A DNA stretch of 64,000 bases from Brevibacterium zhoupengii (GCF_021117425.1 NZ_CP088298.1:1612001-1676000), one strand, 5' to 3'. Shown: positions 1 to 9,001, counted from the first letter of the stretch. The notes: a model not told the origin generated them from the letters alone. Program-made: numbers and translations.

Positions 1-847
1 GGATACCGGCCACCAAAGACGAGCCGATGATCGTCGGAAGCGTGGGCAGTTTGAGAACCGCTCCGCCGAGGACGATGAGCATCGGCAGGAGTAGAAGAAC
101 ATTGAAGGAGAAGAGACTGTCCAAGGTTCCTGTGACGGCAGTGATCTGGTCCGAATCGGTCCCACCGGACTGCTGATTGATGCCGACGAACAGATACAGT
201 GCCAGCGCCACGACCGTGGCCGGGATCGTGGTGTAGAGCATGTGCCGAATGTGTTCCCACAAGGTGGTGCCGGCAGCGATCGGAGCCAGGTTCGTCGTGT
301 CCGAGAGCGGTGAGAGTTTGTCACCGAAGTACGAACCGGCGACGATGGCGCCCGCGGTGGCCGCCATCGGGGCGTCCAAGCCCGCGGCGATTCCCATGAG
401 GGCGACTCCCACCGTTCCGGCCGAGCCCCAGGAGGTGCCGGTGATGACCGAGACGATCGCGGAGATGACGAAGGCGATGAGGACGATGAACTGTGCGCTG
501 ATGAGCCCCAGGCCGTAGTAGATCATCATCGGTATGGTGCCGGCGATCATCCATGTGCCGATGAGAATGCCGATCGAGATGAGCACGAGCAGTGCCGGCA
601 TCGCAGTGTCGAGCTTCTCCCTGATGCCAAGCAGCATCTCCTCCCAGCTCAGCCCCATCCGCAGAGCCACCAGGCCGGCGATGATCGCGGAGAGGATCAG
701 GAGCGGTTCGGGTGCGAGCCCGAGAACGCCGTAGCCCACCGCCAGCAGTACGAGCATCGCTGCCAGGGGCACCAGCGACCAACCCAAGGGCGGACGCTTC
801 TCCTCGACAGCGTCGGAAAGAGTCGTCGTGTCGTGCTCGTGGCTCAT
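1..847 (-). CDS. NhaC-family Na+/H+ antiporter (C-terminus cut by window edge)
   Basis: Polytopic inner-membrane protein, 282 codons visible from the ATG at 847; the rest lies left of the window. After a short hydrophilic N-terminus it has successive hydrophobic helices, and residues about 140-185 contain glycine/serine-rich stretches such as GTSWGSAGTVG and AGSYFGDKLSPLSDTTN, which are typical of the NhaC antiporter family. Members exchange Na+ for H+, sometimes coupled to organic anions such as malate/lactate. The start overlaps the stop of the isoaspartyl dipeptidase gene as ATGA, so it is the last visible gene of the peptide-uptake operon and probably translationally coupled. A role in ion balance or amino-acid export during peptide catabolism is inference. 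The NhaC family call is fairly secure; the substrate is not. Confidence 0.82.
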   Translation of the reverse strand, partial: MSHEHDTTTLSDAVEEKRPPLGWSLVPLAAMLVLLAVGYGVLGLAPEPLLILSAIIAGLVALRMGLSWEEMLLGIREKLDTAMPALLVLISIGILIGTWMIAGTIPMMIYYGLGLISAQFIVLIAFVISAIVSVITGTSWGSAGTVGVALMGIAAGLDAPMAATAGAIVAGSYFGDKLSPLSDTTNLAPIAAGTTLWEHIRHMLYTTIPATVVALALYLFVGINQQSGGTDSDQITAVTGTLDSLFSFNVLLLLPMLIVLGGAVLKLPTLPTIIGSSLVAGI

Positions 848-1986
848 TCGAAGGTTCCTTGGATCTGTGGTGTGCCGTCGCGGACGACCTCCCGTCCCCG
901 AGCGAAGGCGAGCGCAATGGTGTGGTTGTCATCGGTGAGGAGGATGTCGGCATCGGCTCCGGGGCGCAAACGCCCCTTGTTCTCGAGGCCGAGGACATCT
1001 GCCGTATTGGAGGTGACGAGGGAGAGAGCCTGAGACAGCTCGACACCGGGCAGGTCGGCACACGCCCACACTTGGTCATACAGGGTCGTCTGCTTGGCCA
1101 CGTCCATGCCGATGAGTCGTCCATCGGAGTCGAAATCCGGCAGGCTTCCATTGGCATCGGAGGAGAGGGTGAGACGTCTGAGATCCCCGCCGAGGTCGAT
1201 GTAGCGTCGCAATGATTTCGTCGTTGTCGACGAGGCCGTCATATCGACCGTGGCACCCTTGGCCGCCAGGTCCACCGCGTCGGCCAGAAGCTCGGGGGAC
1301 CGGGTGATGTGGGTGGCGTAGATGGCCTGTGGTGCGATCGGATATTCGTCGAGGAGTCGGTGCAGCGGGGCCAGGCGTGAAGTGTACGGTCCGACGTGGA
1401 AGTGGGTGACTCCGGCTTTGCCGGAGAGCAGTCCGCCGACGTGCGACTGGCTGACGAGTTCGGCCAGAGCCTCGACGGTGGGTTGGAATGAACGCCGGTC
1501 CGAGATCGCGACCTCGCCGACGCCGATGACCTTGTCGATGAGGACGACGTCATCGACGACGGCACCGGTTAAAGTTCGTGCCGGGACCTGGTAGCTGCCC
1601 GTGTAGATGAAGGTGGAGATGCCCTCAGTCTCGAGGGCTCGGGCCTTGGCGAGGAGATCGGCGTGGCTGCGGGTCACACCGTCGGTTCCCAGGCACCCGA
1701 TGACGGTGGTGACTCCGGCGCTTACGATGTCGCTGATGCGGATCTCGGGGGTGCGGTTGGCGTAGCCGCCTTCGCCTCCGCCGCCAGCGATGTGGACGTG
1801 CGGGTCGATGAAACCTGGAGTGGCTGTCAGCCCCTGGGCATCGATGACGGTGGCGTTGGGGAGCGCACTGACAGCTTCGGCACTCACATCACCGATGAAG
1901 GTGATCTGCTGCCCCTCGATGAGGATGTCCTGCTTCCCGAGCCGTTCCGGGGCGTAGATCTCGGCCCCGCGCAGCAATGTCACCAT
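844..1986 (-). CDS. iadA: Isoaspartyl dipeptidase (beta-aspartyl peptidase)
   Basis: A 380-residue amidohydrolase-fold metallopeptidase, close to the usual length of IadA, which hydrolyses beta-aspartyl (isoAsp-Xaa) dipeptides formed by protein ageing. The metal-binding HVH motif follows TPGFIDP near residue 63, and the family stretch GVTTVIGCLGTDGVTRS follows at about 92-108. Further conserved motifs are THFHVG, ATHITRS and SSDANGS, the last carrying the late catalytic Asp. It is cytoplasmic. The gene lies 36 bases after the second peptide ABC ATPase and overlaps the NhaC-like gene by four bases. The context suggests the importer delivers isoaspartyl-containing dipeptides to this enzyme. Confidence 0.92.
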   Translation of the reverse strand: MVTLLRGAEIYAPERLGKQDILIEGQQITFIGDVSAEAVSALPNATVIDAQGLTATPGFIDPHVHIAGGGGEGGYANRTPEIRISDIVSAGVTTVIGCLGTDGVTRSHADLLAKARALETEGISTFIYTGSYQVPARTLTGAVVDDVVLIDKVIGVGEVAISDRRSFQPTVEALAELVSQSHVGGLLSGKAGVTHFHVGPYTSRLAPLHRLLDEYPIAPQAIYATHITRSPELLADAVDLAAKGATVDMTASSTTTKSLRRYIDLGGDLRRLTLSSDANGSLPDFDSDGRLIGMDVAKQTTLYDQVWACADLPGVELSQALSLVTSNTADVLGLENKGRLRPGADADILLTDDNHTIALAFARGREVVRDGTPQIQGTFE

Positions 1987-2022
1987 ATGTCGTCGTCTCC
2001 TTGGGGGCTTAGCGTGCAGCGG

Positions 2023-2841
2023 TTATCCGGGAATGATTCCCTTGCCGTCGACCTTCGGAATGGCCGCAAGCAGTTTCTTCGTATAGGGATGCTGCGGGTC
2101 ATTCCAGATCTGTTCCGTCGAACCGACCTCGACAATCTTACCTGCCTCCATGACGGCCACTCGGTCCGCGATGTCACGCACGACCGAGAGATCGTGGCTG
2201 ATGAAGATCATCGATGCACCGGAGTCGATGGCCAGGTCCCTCATCATCCGCGCGATCCTGGCCTGGAGAAACGCATCCAGGGAGGCGATCGGCTCATCAC
2301 CGACAAGCACCTTCGGTCCGGCGGCGAGCGCACGAGCGATGGCGATGCGCTGCCGTTGCCCACCGGAGAAAGAGTGGGAGTACCTCTGCGCAGCATCGAC
2401 GGGCAGATCGACTGCTTCCAGGAGAGATTCCACGGTCCAGTTGTGTTCCGGGTCGAGGGCGAGTGCGTCGGTGAGCTGATCCCTGATGCGCCTGCGCGGG
2501 TTCAACGATGCGTAGGGGTTCTGGAAGACCATCTGGACTCCCAACAGGTTCTTGGGCCGACGGCCAAGACCCAGAGGCTTCACCGGATGGGAGTCGAAGG
2601 TGATGGTGCCACCGGCAGTCTTCTCGAGTCCGCAGATGAGCTTAGCCAGCGTGGACTTCCCGCAGCCGGATTCGCCCACGAGGCCCAACACCTCCGAATG
2701 ACCCAGCTGCAACGACACGTCGCTGACCGCCCGGAACCGGCCGCCGCCGTTGAGCTTGTACTCGCAGGAGACGTGGTCGAGTTCGAGCAGCGGCGCTTTG
2801 ATTGGTTGAGGCGTGTCCTCGGTCGTTGTCGTGGTTGTCAT
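2023..2841 (-). CDS. Dipeptide/oligopeptide ABC transporter ATP-binding protein (DppF/OppF-like)
   Basis: A 272-residue nucleotide-binding subunit with Walker A GESGCGKST at 56-64, Q-loop VFQNPYASLNP near 105-115, signature FSGGQ at 158-162 and Walker B VLVGDEP at 178-184. The QNPYASLNPRR stretch and the C-terminal region ending in HPYTKKLLAAIP are characteristic of OppF/DppF. It powers import with the partner ATPase encoded just upstream. Its ATG shares one base with the stop of that gene (TGATG). It is the fifth gene of the operon that starts with the binding protein. Confidence 0.93.
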   Translation of the reverse strand: MTTTTTTEDTPQPIKAPLLELDHVSCEYKLNGGGRFRAVSDVSLQLGHSEVLGLVGESGCGKSTLAKLICGLEKTAGGTITFDSHPVKPLGLGRRPKNLLGVQMVFQNPYASLNPRRRIRDQLTDALALDPEHNWTVESLLEAVDLPVDAAQRYSHSFSGGQRQRIAIARALAAGPKVLVGDEPIASLDAFLQARIARMMRDLAIDSGASMIFISHDLSVVRDIADRVAVMEAGKIVEVGSTEQIWNDPQHPYTKKLLAAIPKVDGKGIIPG

Positions 2842-3632
2842 CAGCGTGAGACCTCCGCTCCGGGCAATGATTCGATGAGCGATCTGGTGTACTCATGCTG
2901 CGGTGCGGTGATCACCGGTTCCCGATCTCCGGTCTCGACGACTAGCCCGTTCTTCATCACAACGATGGTGTCGGCCACCGAGGACAGGACACCGAAGTCG
3001 TGTGTGACGAGGAGGACGGCCAGGTTGAGATCATCGCAGAGTTCGCGCAGCAGGCGCAGGATTCCGGCCTGCACCGTCACATCGAGGGCTGTGGTGGGTT
3101 CATCGGCAATGAGCACGTTGGGGTCGCAGATGATCGCCGAGGCGAACGCGATGCGCTGCAGCTGACCGCCGGAGAACTGGTGCGGGTACTTCCCGATCGC
3201 CTCATCAGGGTGAGGGACGTGAGTGCGCTCGAGGATGTGGACGGCGCGCTCAAGGGCCTCCTTCTTCGAAGCTTTCTTGTGATGCCGGTAGTGATCGGTC
3301 ATCTGATCGCCGATGGTGAGCATGGGATGGAACGCCGAGGCCGGATCTTGGAACACCATCGACAGCTGCACGCCGCGCAGGCGATTGTGGACCTTGGGCG
3401 GCATCCCCACCAGCTCGGTGCCGTCGAAGTCGATGCTGCCGCTCAGCTGGGCACCGGCGGGGGAGAGGCCCATGATCGCCAGACCTGTCTGCGTCTTTCC
3501 CGAACCGGAGGCTCCGGCGACGCCGGTGATCTTTCCCGCCTCCAGATCGAATGAGACATTGCGCAGGATGTGCTTCTCGTTCTTGCCAGTTGTCACCGAC
3601 AGGTTGAGGTCTTTGATGCTGATCATGCTCAT
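2841..3632 (-). CDS. Dipeptide/oligopeptide ABC transporter ATP-binding protein (DppD/OppD-like)
   Basis: A 263-residue ATPase subunit with Walker A GASGSGKT at 40-47, a Q-loop in VFQDPASAFHPM, signature FSGGQLQR and Walker B LIADEPTTALDV, the last typical of OppD/DppD. It pairs with the DppF-like subunit to form the heterodimeric motor beneath the two permeases. The start overlaps the DppC-like stop by four bases (ATGA). The C-terminus ends soon after the H-loop region and lacks the long cysteine-bearing extension found on many OppD proteins that bind an iron-sulphur cluster. Confidence 0.92.
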   Translation of the reverse strand: MSMISIKDLNLSVTTGKNEKHILRNVSFDLEAGKITGVAGASGSGKTQTGLAIMGLSPAGAQLSGSIDFDGTELVGMPPKVHNRLRGVQLSMVFQDPASAFHPMLTIGDQMTDHYRHHKKASKKEALERAVHILERTHVPHPDEAIGKYPHQFSGGQLQRIAFASAIICDPNVLIADEPTTALDVTVQAGILRLLRELCDDLNLAVLLVTHDFGVLSSVADTIVVMKNGLVVETGDREPVITAPQHEYTRSLIESLPGAEVSR

Positions 3633-4570
3633 GAGGTGGTCTCTCCCACTTCCTGCGCCGTATGCGGGTCAAGGGAGTCACGCAGACTGTCTCCGATGAA
3701 GTTGAAGGCCATCACGATCGTGAGAATACACAGACCCGGGAAGAACGCGATCCACCAGGCAGCGAACTGCGAGACTCCCTCGCTGATCATCGCTCCCCAG
3801 TCCGGTGTCGGTGGCACAACGCCCAGGGATAGGAACGAGAGACCAGCCATCGTGAGGATCGCCGAGCCCACATCGAGGGTGGCAAGGACCACGACTGGGG
3901 AGAGCACGTTCGGTGAGATCTCTCGTACCAGTGACTTCCCGGCGCTGAAGCCGAGCAGCCGGCCGGCGACGACGTATTCGCTGTTGCGTGCCGACATCAC
4001 CAGCGATCTGGTGACACGGGCGTAGGAGGGCCAGGAGACGAGGAGGATCGCGATGATGGCGTTCTTCAGGCCCGGTCCCAGTGCCGCGGCGATGACCATG
4101 GCGAGGATGATGGTGGGGAACGCGAAGACGAGGTCAGCGATGCGCATGATGATCTCATCGACGGCGCGTCCGAAGTAGCCGGCGATCGCGCCGAGGACGG
4201 ATCCGAGCACCGCCGAGCAGATGACGACGAAGACGGCGGCCGGCAAGGTGGTGCGTGCGGCCACGATGAGTCGCGAGAGAACATCACGACCCAAGGTGTC
4301 GGTGCCCAGCAGGTTTTCGCCTCCCGGCGCACTGAGCCGAGGGAAGTCCTGCGCCAGCGGATTGAACGGTGCCAGGAGCGGCGCGAACAGCGCCACGATC
4401 AGCCAGATGGCCAGGATGATGCCTCCGATGAAACCCAGCGGAGTGCGCAGTGCCTTGGGAAAACGCAATTGCCACCGTTTGACACCGCGGTCGACAGGAT
4501 TGCGATCTGCCACCTCGGCGGTGGTGGAATCGGTGTTCGTCGGTGGCTGTTTGGGGGTCCCGATGCTCAT
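3629..4570 (-). CDS. Peptide ABC transporter permease (DppC-like)
   Basis: A 313-residue membrane permease. The open frame extends upstream inside the DppB-like gene, but the ATG at 4570 overlaps that gene's stop as ATGA and gives the normal DppC length. A cytoplasmic N-terminus of about 45 residues precedes the first membrane helix, then comes the LLGTDTLGRDVLSRLI stretch characteristic of DppC/OppC, followed by the inner-membrane transport domain with roughly five more helices. The coupling loop with SARNSEYVVAGRLLGFS contacts the ATPase. It forms the translocation pore with the DppB-like protein. Confidence 0.92.
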   Translation of the reverse strand: MSIGTPKQPPTNTDSTTAEVADRNPVDRGVKRWQLRFPKALRTPLGFIGGIILAIWLIVALFAPLLAPFNPLAQDFPRLSAPGGENLLGTDTLGRDVLSRLIVAARTTLPAAVFVVICSAVLGSVLGAIAGYFGRAVDEIIMRIADLVFAFPTIILAMVIAAALGPGLKNAIIAILLVSWPSYARVTRSLVMSARNSEYVVAGRLLGFSAGKSLVREISPNVLSPVVVLATLDVGSAILTMAGLSFLSLGVVPPTPDWGAMISEGVSQFAAWWIAFFPGLCILTIVMAFNFIGDSLRDSLDPHTAQEVGETTS

Positions 4571-5673
4571 CGCACCCTCACTCTCGGATCCACGAAGCCG
4601 TAGATCAGGTCGACGATGAAATTGACGATGATGTAGACGATGCCGATGACGAGACCGACTCCCATGATGACGGGCAGGTCGAGTGTCGTCGCACCGCGGA
4701 AGGCATACTGACCAAGGCCGTTCCAGGCGAAGACGGTCTCTGTCAGGACTGCGCCGGACAGGAGTGAGCCGAATGCCAGGCCGACGACCGTGATGATCGG
4801 GACGAGAGCACCGCGGAAGATGTATTTGAAGACGACCGTGCGAGCCGGCAGTCCCTTTGCCTTGGCGGCGGTGACGTAGTCGAGACGGATGATGTCGAGG
4901 ACGCTGGAGCGGCTGAACCGGGTGAGCAGGCCGATCGTGAACAGGGCCAGCACACACGAGGGCAGAATCAGGTGCCCGAAGGCGTTGACGAAGGTCGACA
5001 TCTGGCCGGCCAGGAGAGAGTCGACGGTGTAGAGGCCGGTGACTCTCGGCGGTGGGGTGATCCACGGGTCGAGGCGTCCGGCGCCGGGAACGACGCGGAG
5101 TTTGAAGAAGAAGACGTAGTAGCCGACCGCGGCGATCCAGAAGGTGGGAGCCGAGATGCCGATGAGGCTCAAGGCCCGGATGGCGTGATCGAGGATCGTG
5201 TTCTGCTTGAGTGCGCTGGCCAGACCGAGGAGCAGGCCGATGATGACCGAGATCAGGATGGCTCCGATGCCCAGCTCGATCGAGGCAGGGAAGACCTGGC
5301 CGATGGATTCGAGCACGGGTGTTCGTGTCTGGTTGGAGACACCCATATCGCCTTGGAGCAGGTTGCTCAGATACGTGAAGTACTGGACGATGAGCGGCTG
5401 GTCGAGGCCGAGGCGCTCGCGGGTGGCGGCGACGATCTCCGGATCCGCGGCCGCCCGGTCGCCGAGGATGGCGGCGACCGGGTCGGTGGGGACCAAGTTG
5501 GTCATCAGGAACGTCACAACTGTGACACCCCAGATGAGGATGAGGCTGATTCCGATCCGGATGAGGATGTAACGCAGCAGTGGAGGCAGCAGCGGTGGCT
5601 TGATGCGCTGTGCTTCGTCGCTGCTCGGCGGGTGGGCGGTGGAGCTATCGGTGGTTGAGACCGACATCCTCAC
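4567..5673 (-). CDS. Peptide ABC transporter permease (DppB-like)
   Basis: A 368-residue permease. The start is a GTG at 5673 overlapping the binding-protein stop (GTGA); an ATG two codons later, at 5667, is an equal alternative. An unusually long hydrophilic N-terminus of about 30 residues precedes YILIRIGISLILIWGV, the usual DppB/OppB first helix, then the conserved LVPTDP and RLGLDQPLIVQY stretches. The transport domain has about six helices in total, and the coupling loop reads LDYVTAAKAKGLP. It is the second gene of the operon, after the binding lipoprotein. Confidence 0.92.
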   Translation of the reverse strand: MRMSVSTTDSSTAHPPSSDEAQRIKPPLLPPLLRYILIRIGISLILIWGVTVVTFLMTNLVPTDPVAAILGDRAAADPEIVAATRERLGLDQPLIVQYFTYLSNLLQGDMGVSNQTRTPVLESIGQVFPASIELGIGAILISVIIGLLLGLASALKQNTILDHAIRALSLIGISAPTFWIAAVGYYVFFFKLRVVPGAGRLDPWITPPPRVTGLYTVDSLLAGQMSTFVNAFGHLILPSCVLALFTIGLLTRFSRSSVLDIIRLDYVTAAKAKGLPARTVVFKYIFRGALVPIITVVGLAFGSLLSGAVLTETVFAWNGLGQYAFRGATTLDLPVIMGVGLVIGIVYIIVNFIVDLIYGFVDPRVRVR

Positions 5674-7235
5674 TCAGCTTTCGCGAAGTCGAATGAGATG
5701 TCGGCATTGGACACGTACTTGTTGATGCTCGATCCCACTGCCACGGTGTTGACGGGCTGGACCAGAGGAATCCAAACGGCGGTGTCCGTGGTTGCCTTGT
5801 ACAGCTCGGCATAAGCGGCGTCACGGTCGCCTTCCTTGGCCTTCTCCGCTTCAGCTGCGAGCTTCTCCAGCTTCGGATCGGACTTCCAGTTGACGCGGTC
5901 GGCGACGCTGCCGCCGGGGATGAAGACGTTGTAGTTCGTGGGATCCGGGTAGTCAGCACCCCAGGTGCCGATGCCCATGGGCTGCTTGGCCGAACGGAAT
6001 CCATCCAGCTGTGTCGAACTCGGTGCCGGTTTCAGCGCCAGATTGATGCCGGCCTCCTTCAGCTGAGCCTGCAGGGTCTCGGCCAGCTGAGCCAGATCAA
6101 CACCGTTGACTGCCTGGTCGCTTGAGTAGTGGAAGGGAATCTTCTCCCCGTCGTAGCCGGCCTTCTTCAGCAGCTTCTTCGTCTTGTCAAGGTCCTGCTC
6201 CGGAGCCTGATCCTTCGGCACGGCACCGACGAACTCGTTGGGCACGAGGCTGCCCATGCGCTGCGATCCTTCGCCGGCGAGGTCGGTGAGCTTGTCGTAG
6301 TCGATGGCAGACATGACGGCCTTGCGGAAGTTCGGATCGGCGGCAGGTCCACCGATCTTCTCGTCGGTGTTGTTGAAGATGTAGAGGCTGCGTGTCGAGG
6401 GCAGGCTCGCGATCTCACCCATGGAGTCATCGATCTGCTTCGCCTGCTCGGCGTTGAGGTCGTAGGCGACCTGAGCCTGGCCGGACTGGATGTCGGTCAG
6501 CTGAGTCTCTGCGGAGACATTGCGCAGCACGACGCGCTTGTACTTCGGCTCCGGGCCGTTGTAGTGCTCGTTCGCCGTCAGCACGACCTGGCTGTCGGCA
6601 TCGTACTTCTCGACCTTGTAGGGTCCCGAGCCCTGCGAGTTCTCATTGAGGAAGGCCTCTGCACCGTCCTTCTCGTCGGTGGTGCCGTCATTCTCCTTCA
6701 CGACCTTCGAGTTCACGATGCCGATCGAGGCGTTGGGGAGAATGTAGGGGAGGGCAGGATTGGGTTTCTTGCTGGTGAGTTCGACGGTCTCGTCGTCGAC
6801 CTTCTTGATGGAGACACCGTCGAGGAAGAACGAAGGATTGCCCTTGATGCCCTTGAGCCGCTCGAAGGAGAAGACGACGTCATCCATGGTGACAGGGTCT
6901 CCGTTGGAGAACTTCGCGTCCTTCTGCTTGAGCTTCAGCGTCATCTTCTTGTTGTCATCGGACATCTCGAAGGAGCACAGGCCGTCGGTCGGCTTGGTCA
7001 GGTCGCCGTCTTCGAACTCCAGCGCGGTCTGATAGATCGCAGTGTCGATCGTCGACCCGGTGAACTCGAACTGACGGTGGGGATCGATCGTCTTGAGGTT
7101 GAACGCGGTCTCGGCCACCAGCGTGTCGCTGGCATCACCTCCGCCTTGGTCCCCTCCGCTGCAAGCAGCCAGACTGAAGGTAAGAGCGAGAGCGGAACCG
7201 ATTGCGAGCACTCGGCGGGGGAGGCGGACCTTCAT
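5670..7235 (-). CDS. Peptide ABC transporter substrate-binding lipoprotein (family 5, DppA/OppA-like)
   Basis: A 521-residue extracytoplasmic binding protein anchored as a lipoprotein: basic N-terminus, hydrophobic core and lipobox LAAC with the modified Cys at 25. The body reads as an SBP family 5 protein, beginning with the TAFNLKTIDPHR region and containing FSNGDPVTMDDVVFSFERL, the family hallmark. The ATG at 7235 is preceded by AAGGAA at a good distance; an upstream in-frame start at 7295 lies in the promoter and is rejected. First gene of the importer operon. That isoaspartyl dipeptides are a ligand is inferred from the linked iadA. Confidence 0.93.
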   Translation of the reverse strand: MKVRLPRRVLAIGSALALTFSLAACSGGDQGGGDASDTLVAETAFNLKTIDPHRQFEFTGSTIDTAIYQTALEFEDGDLTKPTDGLCSFEMSDDNKKMTLKLKQKDAKFSNGDPVTMDDVVFSFERLKGIKGNPSFFLDGVSIKKVDDETVELTSKKPNPALPYILPNASIGIVNSKVVKENDGTTDEKDGAEAFLNENSQGSGPYKVEKYDADSQVVLTANEHYNGPEPKYKRVVLRNVSAETQLTDIQSGQAQVAYDLNAEQAKQIDDSMGEIASLPSTRSLYIFNNTDEKIGGPAADPNFRKAVMSAIDYDKLTDLAGEGSQRMGSLVPNEFVGAVPKDQAPEQDLDKTKKLLKKAGYDGEKIPFHYSSDQAVNGVDLAQLAETLQAQLKEAGINLALKPAPSSTQLDGFRSAKQPMGIGTWGADYPDPTNYNVFIPGGSVADRVNWKSDPKLEKLAAEAEKAKEGDRDAAYAELYKATTDTAVWIPLVQPVNTVAVGSSINKYVSNADISFDFAKAE

Positions 7236-7266
7236 GTGAGATTCCTTACGGTAGGTGTTGTAGCTC

Positions 7267-7295
7267 ACACTAAATCCCAATCGGTCCCCGTTCAA
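7267..7295 (-). promoter_or_regulatory. Candidate sigma-70 promoter for the peptide-uptake operon
   Basis: On the minus strand TTGAAC (7295-7290), a 17-base spacer and TAGTGT (7272-7267) lie just upstream of the binding-protein gene, predicting a leader of about 25 bases with an AAGGAA ribosome site. Motif reading only. Confidence 0.5.
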
Positions 7296-7301
7296 TCAGC
7301 C

Positions 7302-7335
7302 ATGCCACAACGCTGAGTGTTTTCTGCTGTGGCAT
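7302..7335. promoter_or_regulatory. 8-bp inverted repeat next to the peptide-operon promoter
   Basis: ATGCCACA (7302-7309) and its exact reverse complement TGTGGCAT (7328-7335) are separated by 18 bases and lie immediately upstream of the predicted -35 box. This could be an operator for an unidentified regulator. It could also act as a weak terminator for mqo, which ends at 7408, but it lacks a T-run. Confidence 0.4.
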
Positions 7336-7407
7336 TCTGCCAATGTCTCACCAGGTGGGAGGCCTGACCTTCGCGTCGTGGAGTCTGACCGCCGCCGAGG
7401 TGGCCGC

Positions 7408-8937
7408 TCAGTTTCGCACGGATGTGCCCAGGCCCAGTGCGAGGTCAGATGCGGCACAACTGGCCGCAACCGCCTCGGCGTCCCAGTCCGTTCTGTCGAT
7501 GTCGGGGATCGCCTGGCTCATGACGTCCTTCCAGCCGCGATGCCACTGGGCGGGGAAGGCCAAGCGCAGCAGGTTGAGCATGATCGGCACGGCCGTCGAC
7601 GCCCCGGGCGAGGCTCCGAGCAGCCCGGCGATGGAGCCGTCGGCGCCGACGACGAGCTCGGTGCCCTGCTGCAGGACACCGACTCTCTTCGGGTCCGGTT
7701 TCACCAGCTGTGCCCGCTGTCCGGCCGGTACCAGTGTCCATTCGTTGAACCTGGCCTTCGGGTAGAAGCGGGCCAGCTGTGCGAACTTCTTCTTCGGACT
7801 CGCCGTGAGTTCCTTGATGAGGAACTTCACGAGATCGAGGTTCTGCAGTCCTGCGGCGGCGATGACATGGAGATTGTCTGCTCGCAGGGTGGTGAAGAAG
7901 TCACTGAGGCGACCGTGCTTGAGCAGCTTGGTGCTGAACGTCGCATAGGGGCCGAACAGCAGGTGCTCCTCATCATCGATGATGCGTTTGTCCAGGTGGG
8001 GCACCGACATCGGAGGAGCACCGACTGCGGCCTGACCGTAGACCTTGGCATCGTGCCGATCAACGACGGCGGGGGTGGCGCTGCGGTAGAAGGAGGCTCC
8101 CACGGGCAGAACGGCGTAGCCTCTGACCTCAGGGATTCCGCTCTTCTGCAGGAGTTTGAGGGCGAACCCGCCGGCGCCGACGAACACGTGTTTCGAGTTG
8201 ATCGCGAATTCTCTGGCCGGCATCGAGTCGGCGCGAGTGGCCGCTGTCGGGTTCGCGGTCTTCCCGCTGACGGCCCAGCCGTCCTTCGTCGCCCGCAGTC
8301 CGGTGGCCTCGTGATTGGTGAGGATCTCATTGGCGGCCTGTTCGGTCATTACGTGCAGGAGTCCTCGGGTCAGGGCGCCGAAGTCGACATCGGTCCCGCG
8401 CACGTTCCTGGCCGCTGCGATCGGTTCACCGTCATCTGTGCGGCCTTCCATCGTCAGAGGCGCCCACTGTGCGATCTCACTGCGATCGGTGGTGAAGTCC
8501 ATGTCGGCAAACAGCGGATCGGCGCACAGGGTCTCCACCCGCTGGCGCAGGTAGTCGACATCGGACTTGCCGAAGACGAGGTTCATGTGGGTCGTGGGAT
8601 GGATGAACTCGGCCGGGTCGAGGCAGCCGGTCTGAGCCAGGTGCGCCCACCACTGGCGGCTGAGGTGGAACTGCGAAGCGATCGAGGCGGCCTTCGTTCC
8701 GTTGCCGGGGTCGGGCATGTAGTTGAGTTCGCAGAAACCGGAATGCCCGGTGCCCGCGTTATTCCAGGCCTCACTGCTCTCCCCAGCGATGTCGCTGGCC
8801 TTCTCGAGGACGACGATGCGCATATCGGGGGAGAGCTCGGCGAGCATCGACCCCAGGGTCGCTGACATGATGCCTCCGCCGATGAGAACGACATCGGCGT
8901 CGGGCAGCTGCTGTAGTGTGGCGGGGCTTCGCTTCAT
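7408..8937 (-). CDS. mqo: Malate:quinone oxidoreductase
   Basis: A 509-residue FAD enzyme that oxidises L-malate to oxaloacetate and passes electrons to the quinone pool at the inner face of the membrane, serving the TCA cycle. The N-terminus carries the dinucleotide-binding motif VVLIGGGIMSATLG followed by VVLEKASDIAGESSEAWNNAGTGHSG, diagnostic of Mqo. Later conserved stretches include VFVGAGGFALKLLQKSG and GASPGAST. Length matches the family. The gene stands alone with its own promoter region and is divergent from a LysR gene 64 bases away, so that regulator may control it. Downstream lies the promoter of the peptide operon. Confidence 0.96.
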   Translation of the reverse strand: MKRSPATLQQLPDADVVLIGGGIMSATLGSMLAELSPDMRIVVLEKASDIAGESSEAWNNAGTGHSGFCELNYMPDPGNGTKAASIASQFHLSRQWWAHLAQTGCLDPAEFIHPTTHMNLVFGKSDVDYLRQRVETLCADPLFADMDFTTDRSEIAQWAPLTMEGRTDDGEPIAAARNVRGTDVDFGALTRGLLHVMTEQAANEILTNHEATGLRATKDGWAVSGKTANPTAATRADSMPAREFAINSKHVFVGAGGFALKLLQKSGIPEVRGYAVLPVGASFYRSATPAVVDRHDAKVYGQAAVGAPPMSVPHLDKRIIDDEEHLLFGPYATFSTKLLKHGRLSDFFTTLRADNLHVIAAAGLQNLDLVKFLIKELTASPKKKFAQLARFYPKARFNEWTLVPAGQRAQLVKPDPKRVGVLQQGTELVVGADGSIAGLLGASPGASTAVPIMLNLLRLAFPAQWHRGWKDVMSQAIPDIDRTDWDAEAVAASCAASDLALGLGTSVRN

Positions 8938-8989
8938 AACTTCACCATGAGCCTTGAAGAATCATCCGTCCAATGAAGAAGAACATCGA

Positions 8990-8995
8990 TACAAT
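8990..8995 (+). promoter_or_regulatory. Candidate -10 box for leaderless LysR transcript
   Basis: TACAAT ends six bases before the ATG at 9002, so transcription would begin at or next to that ATG. No clear -35 is seen. It supports choosing 9002 over the upstream in-frame TTG at 8954. Confidence 0.45.
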
Positions 8996-9001
8996 CCGAA
9001 T

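Noticed and set aside
7378-8865. Long plus-strand frame across mqo
   Set aside because: It lies antisense to a clear mqo gene, has shadow-type composition and no ribosome site.
8954-9001. TTG start for the LysR gene at 8954
   Set aside because: It would place the codon upstream of the -10 box at 8990-8995 and add 16 residues beyond the usual family length.
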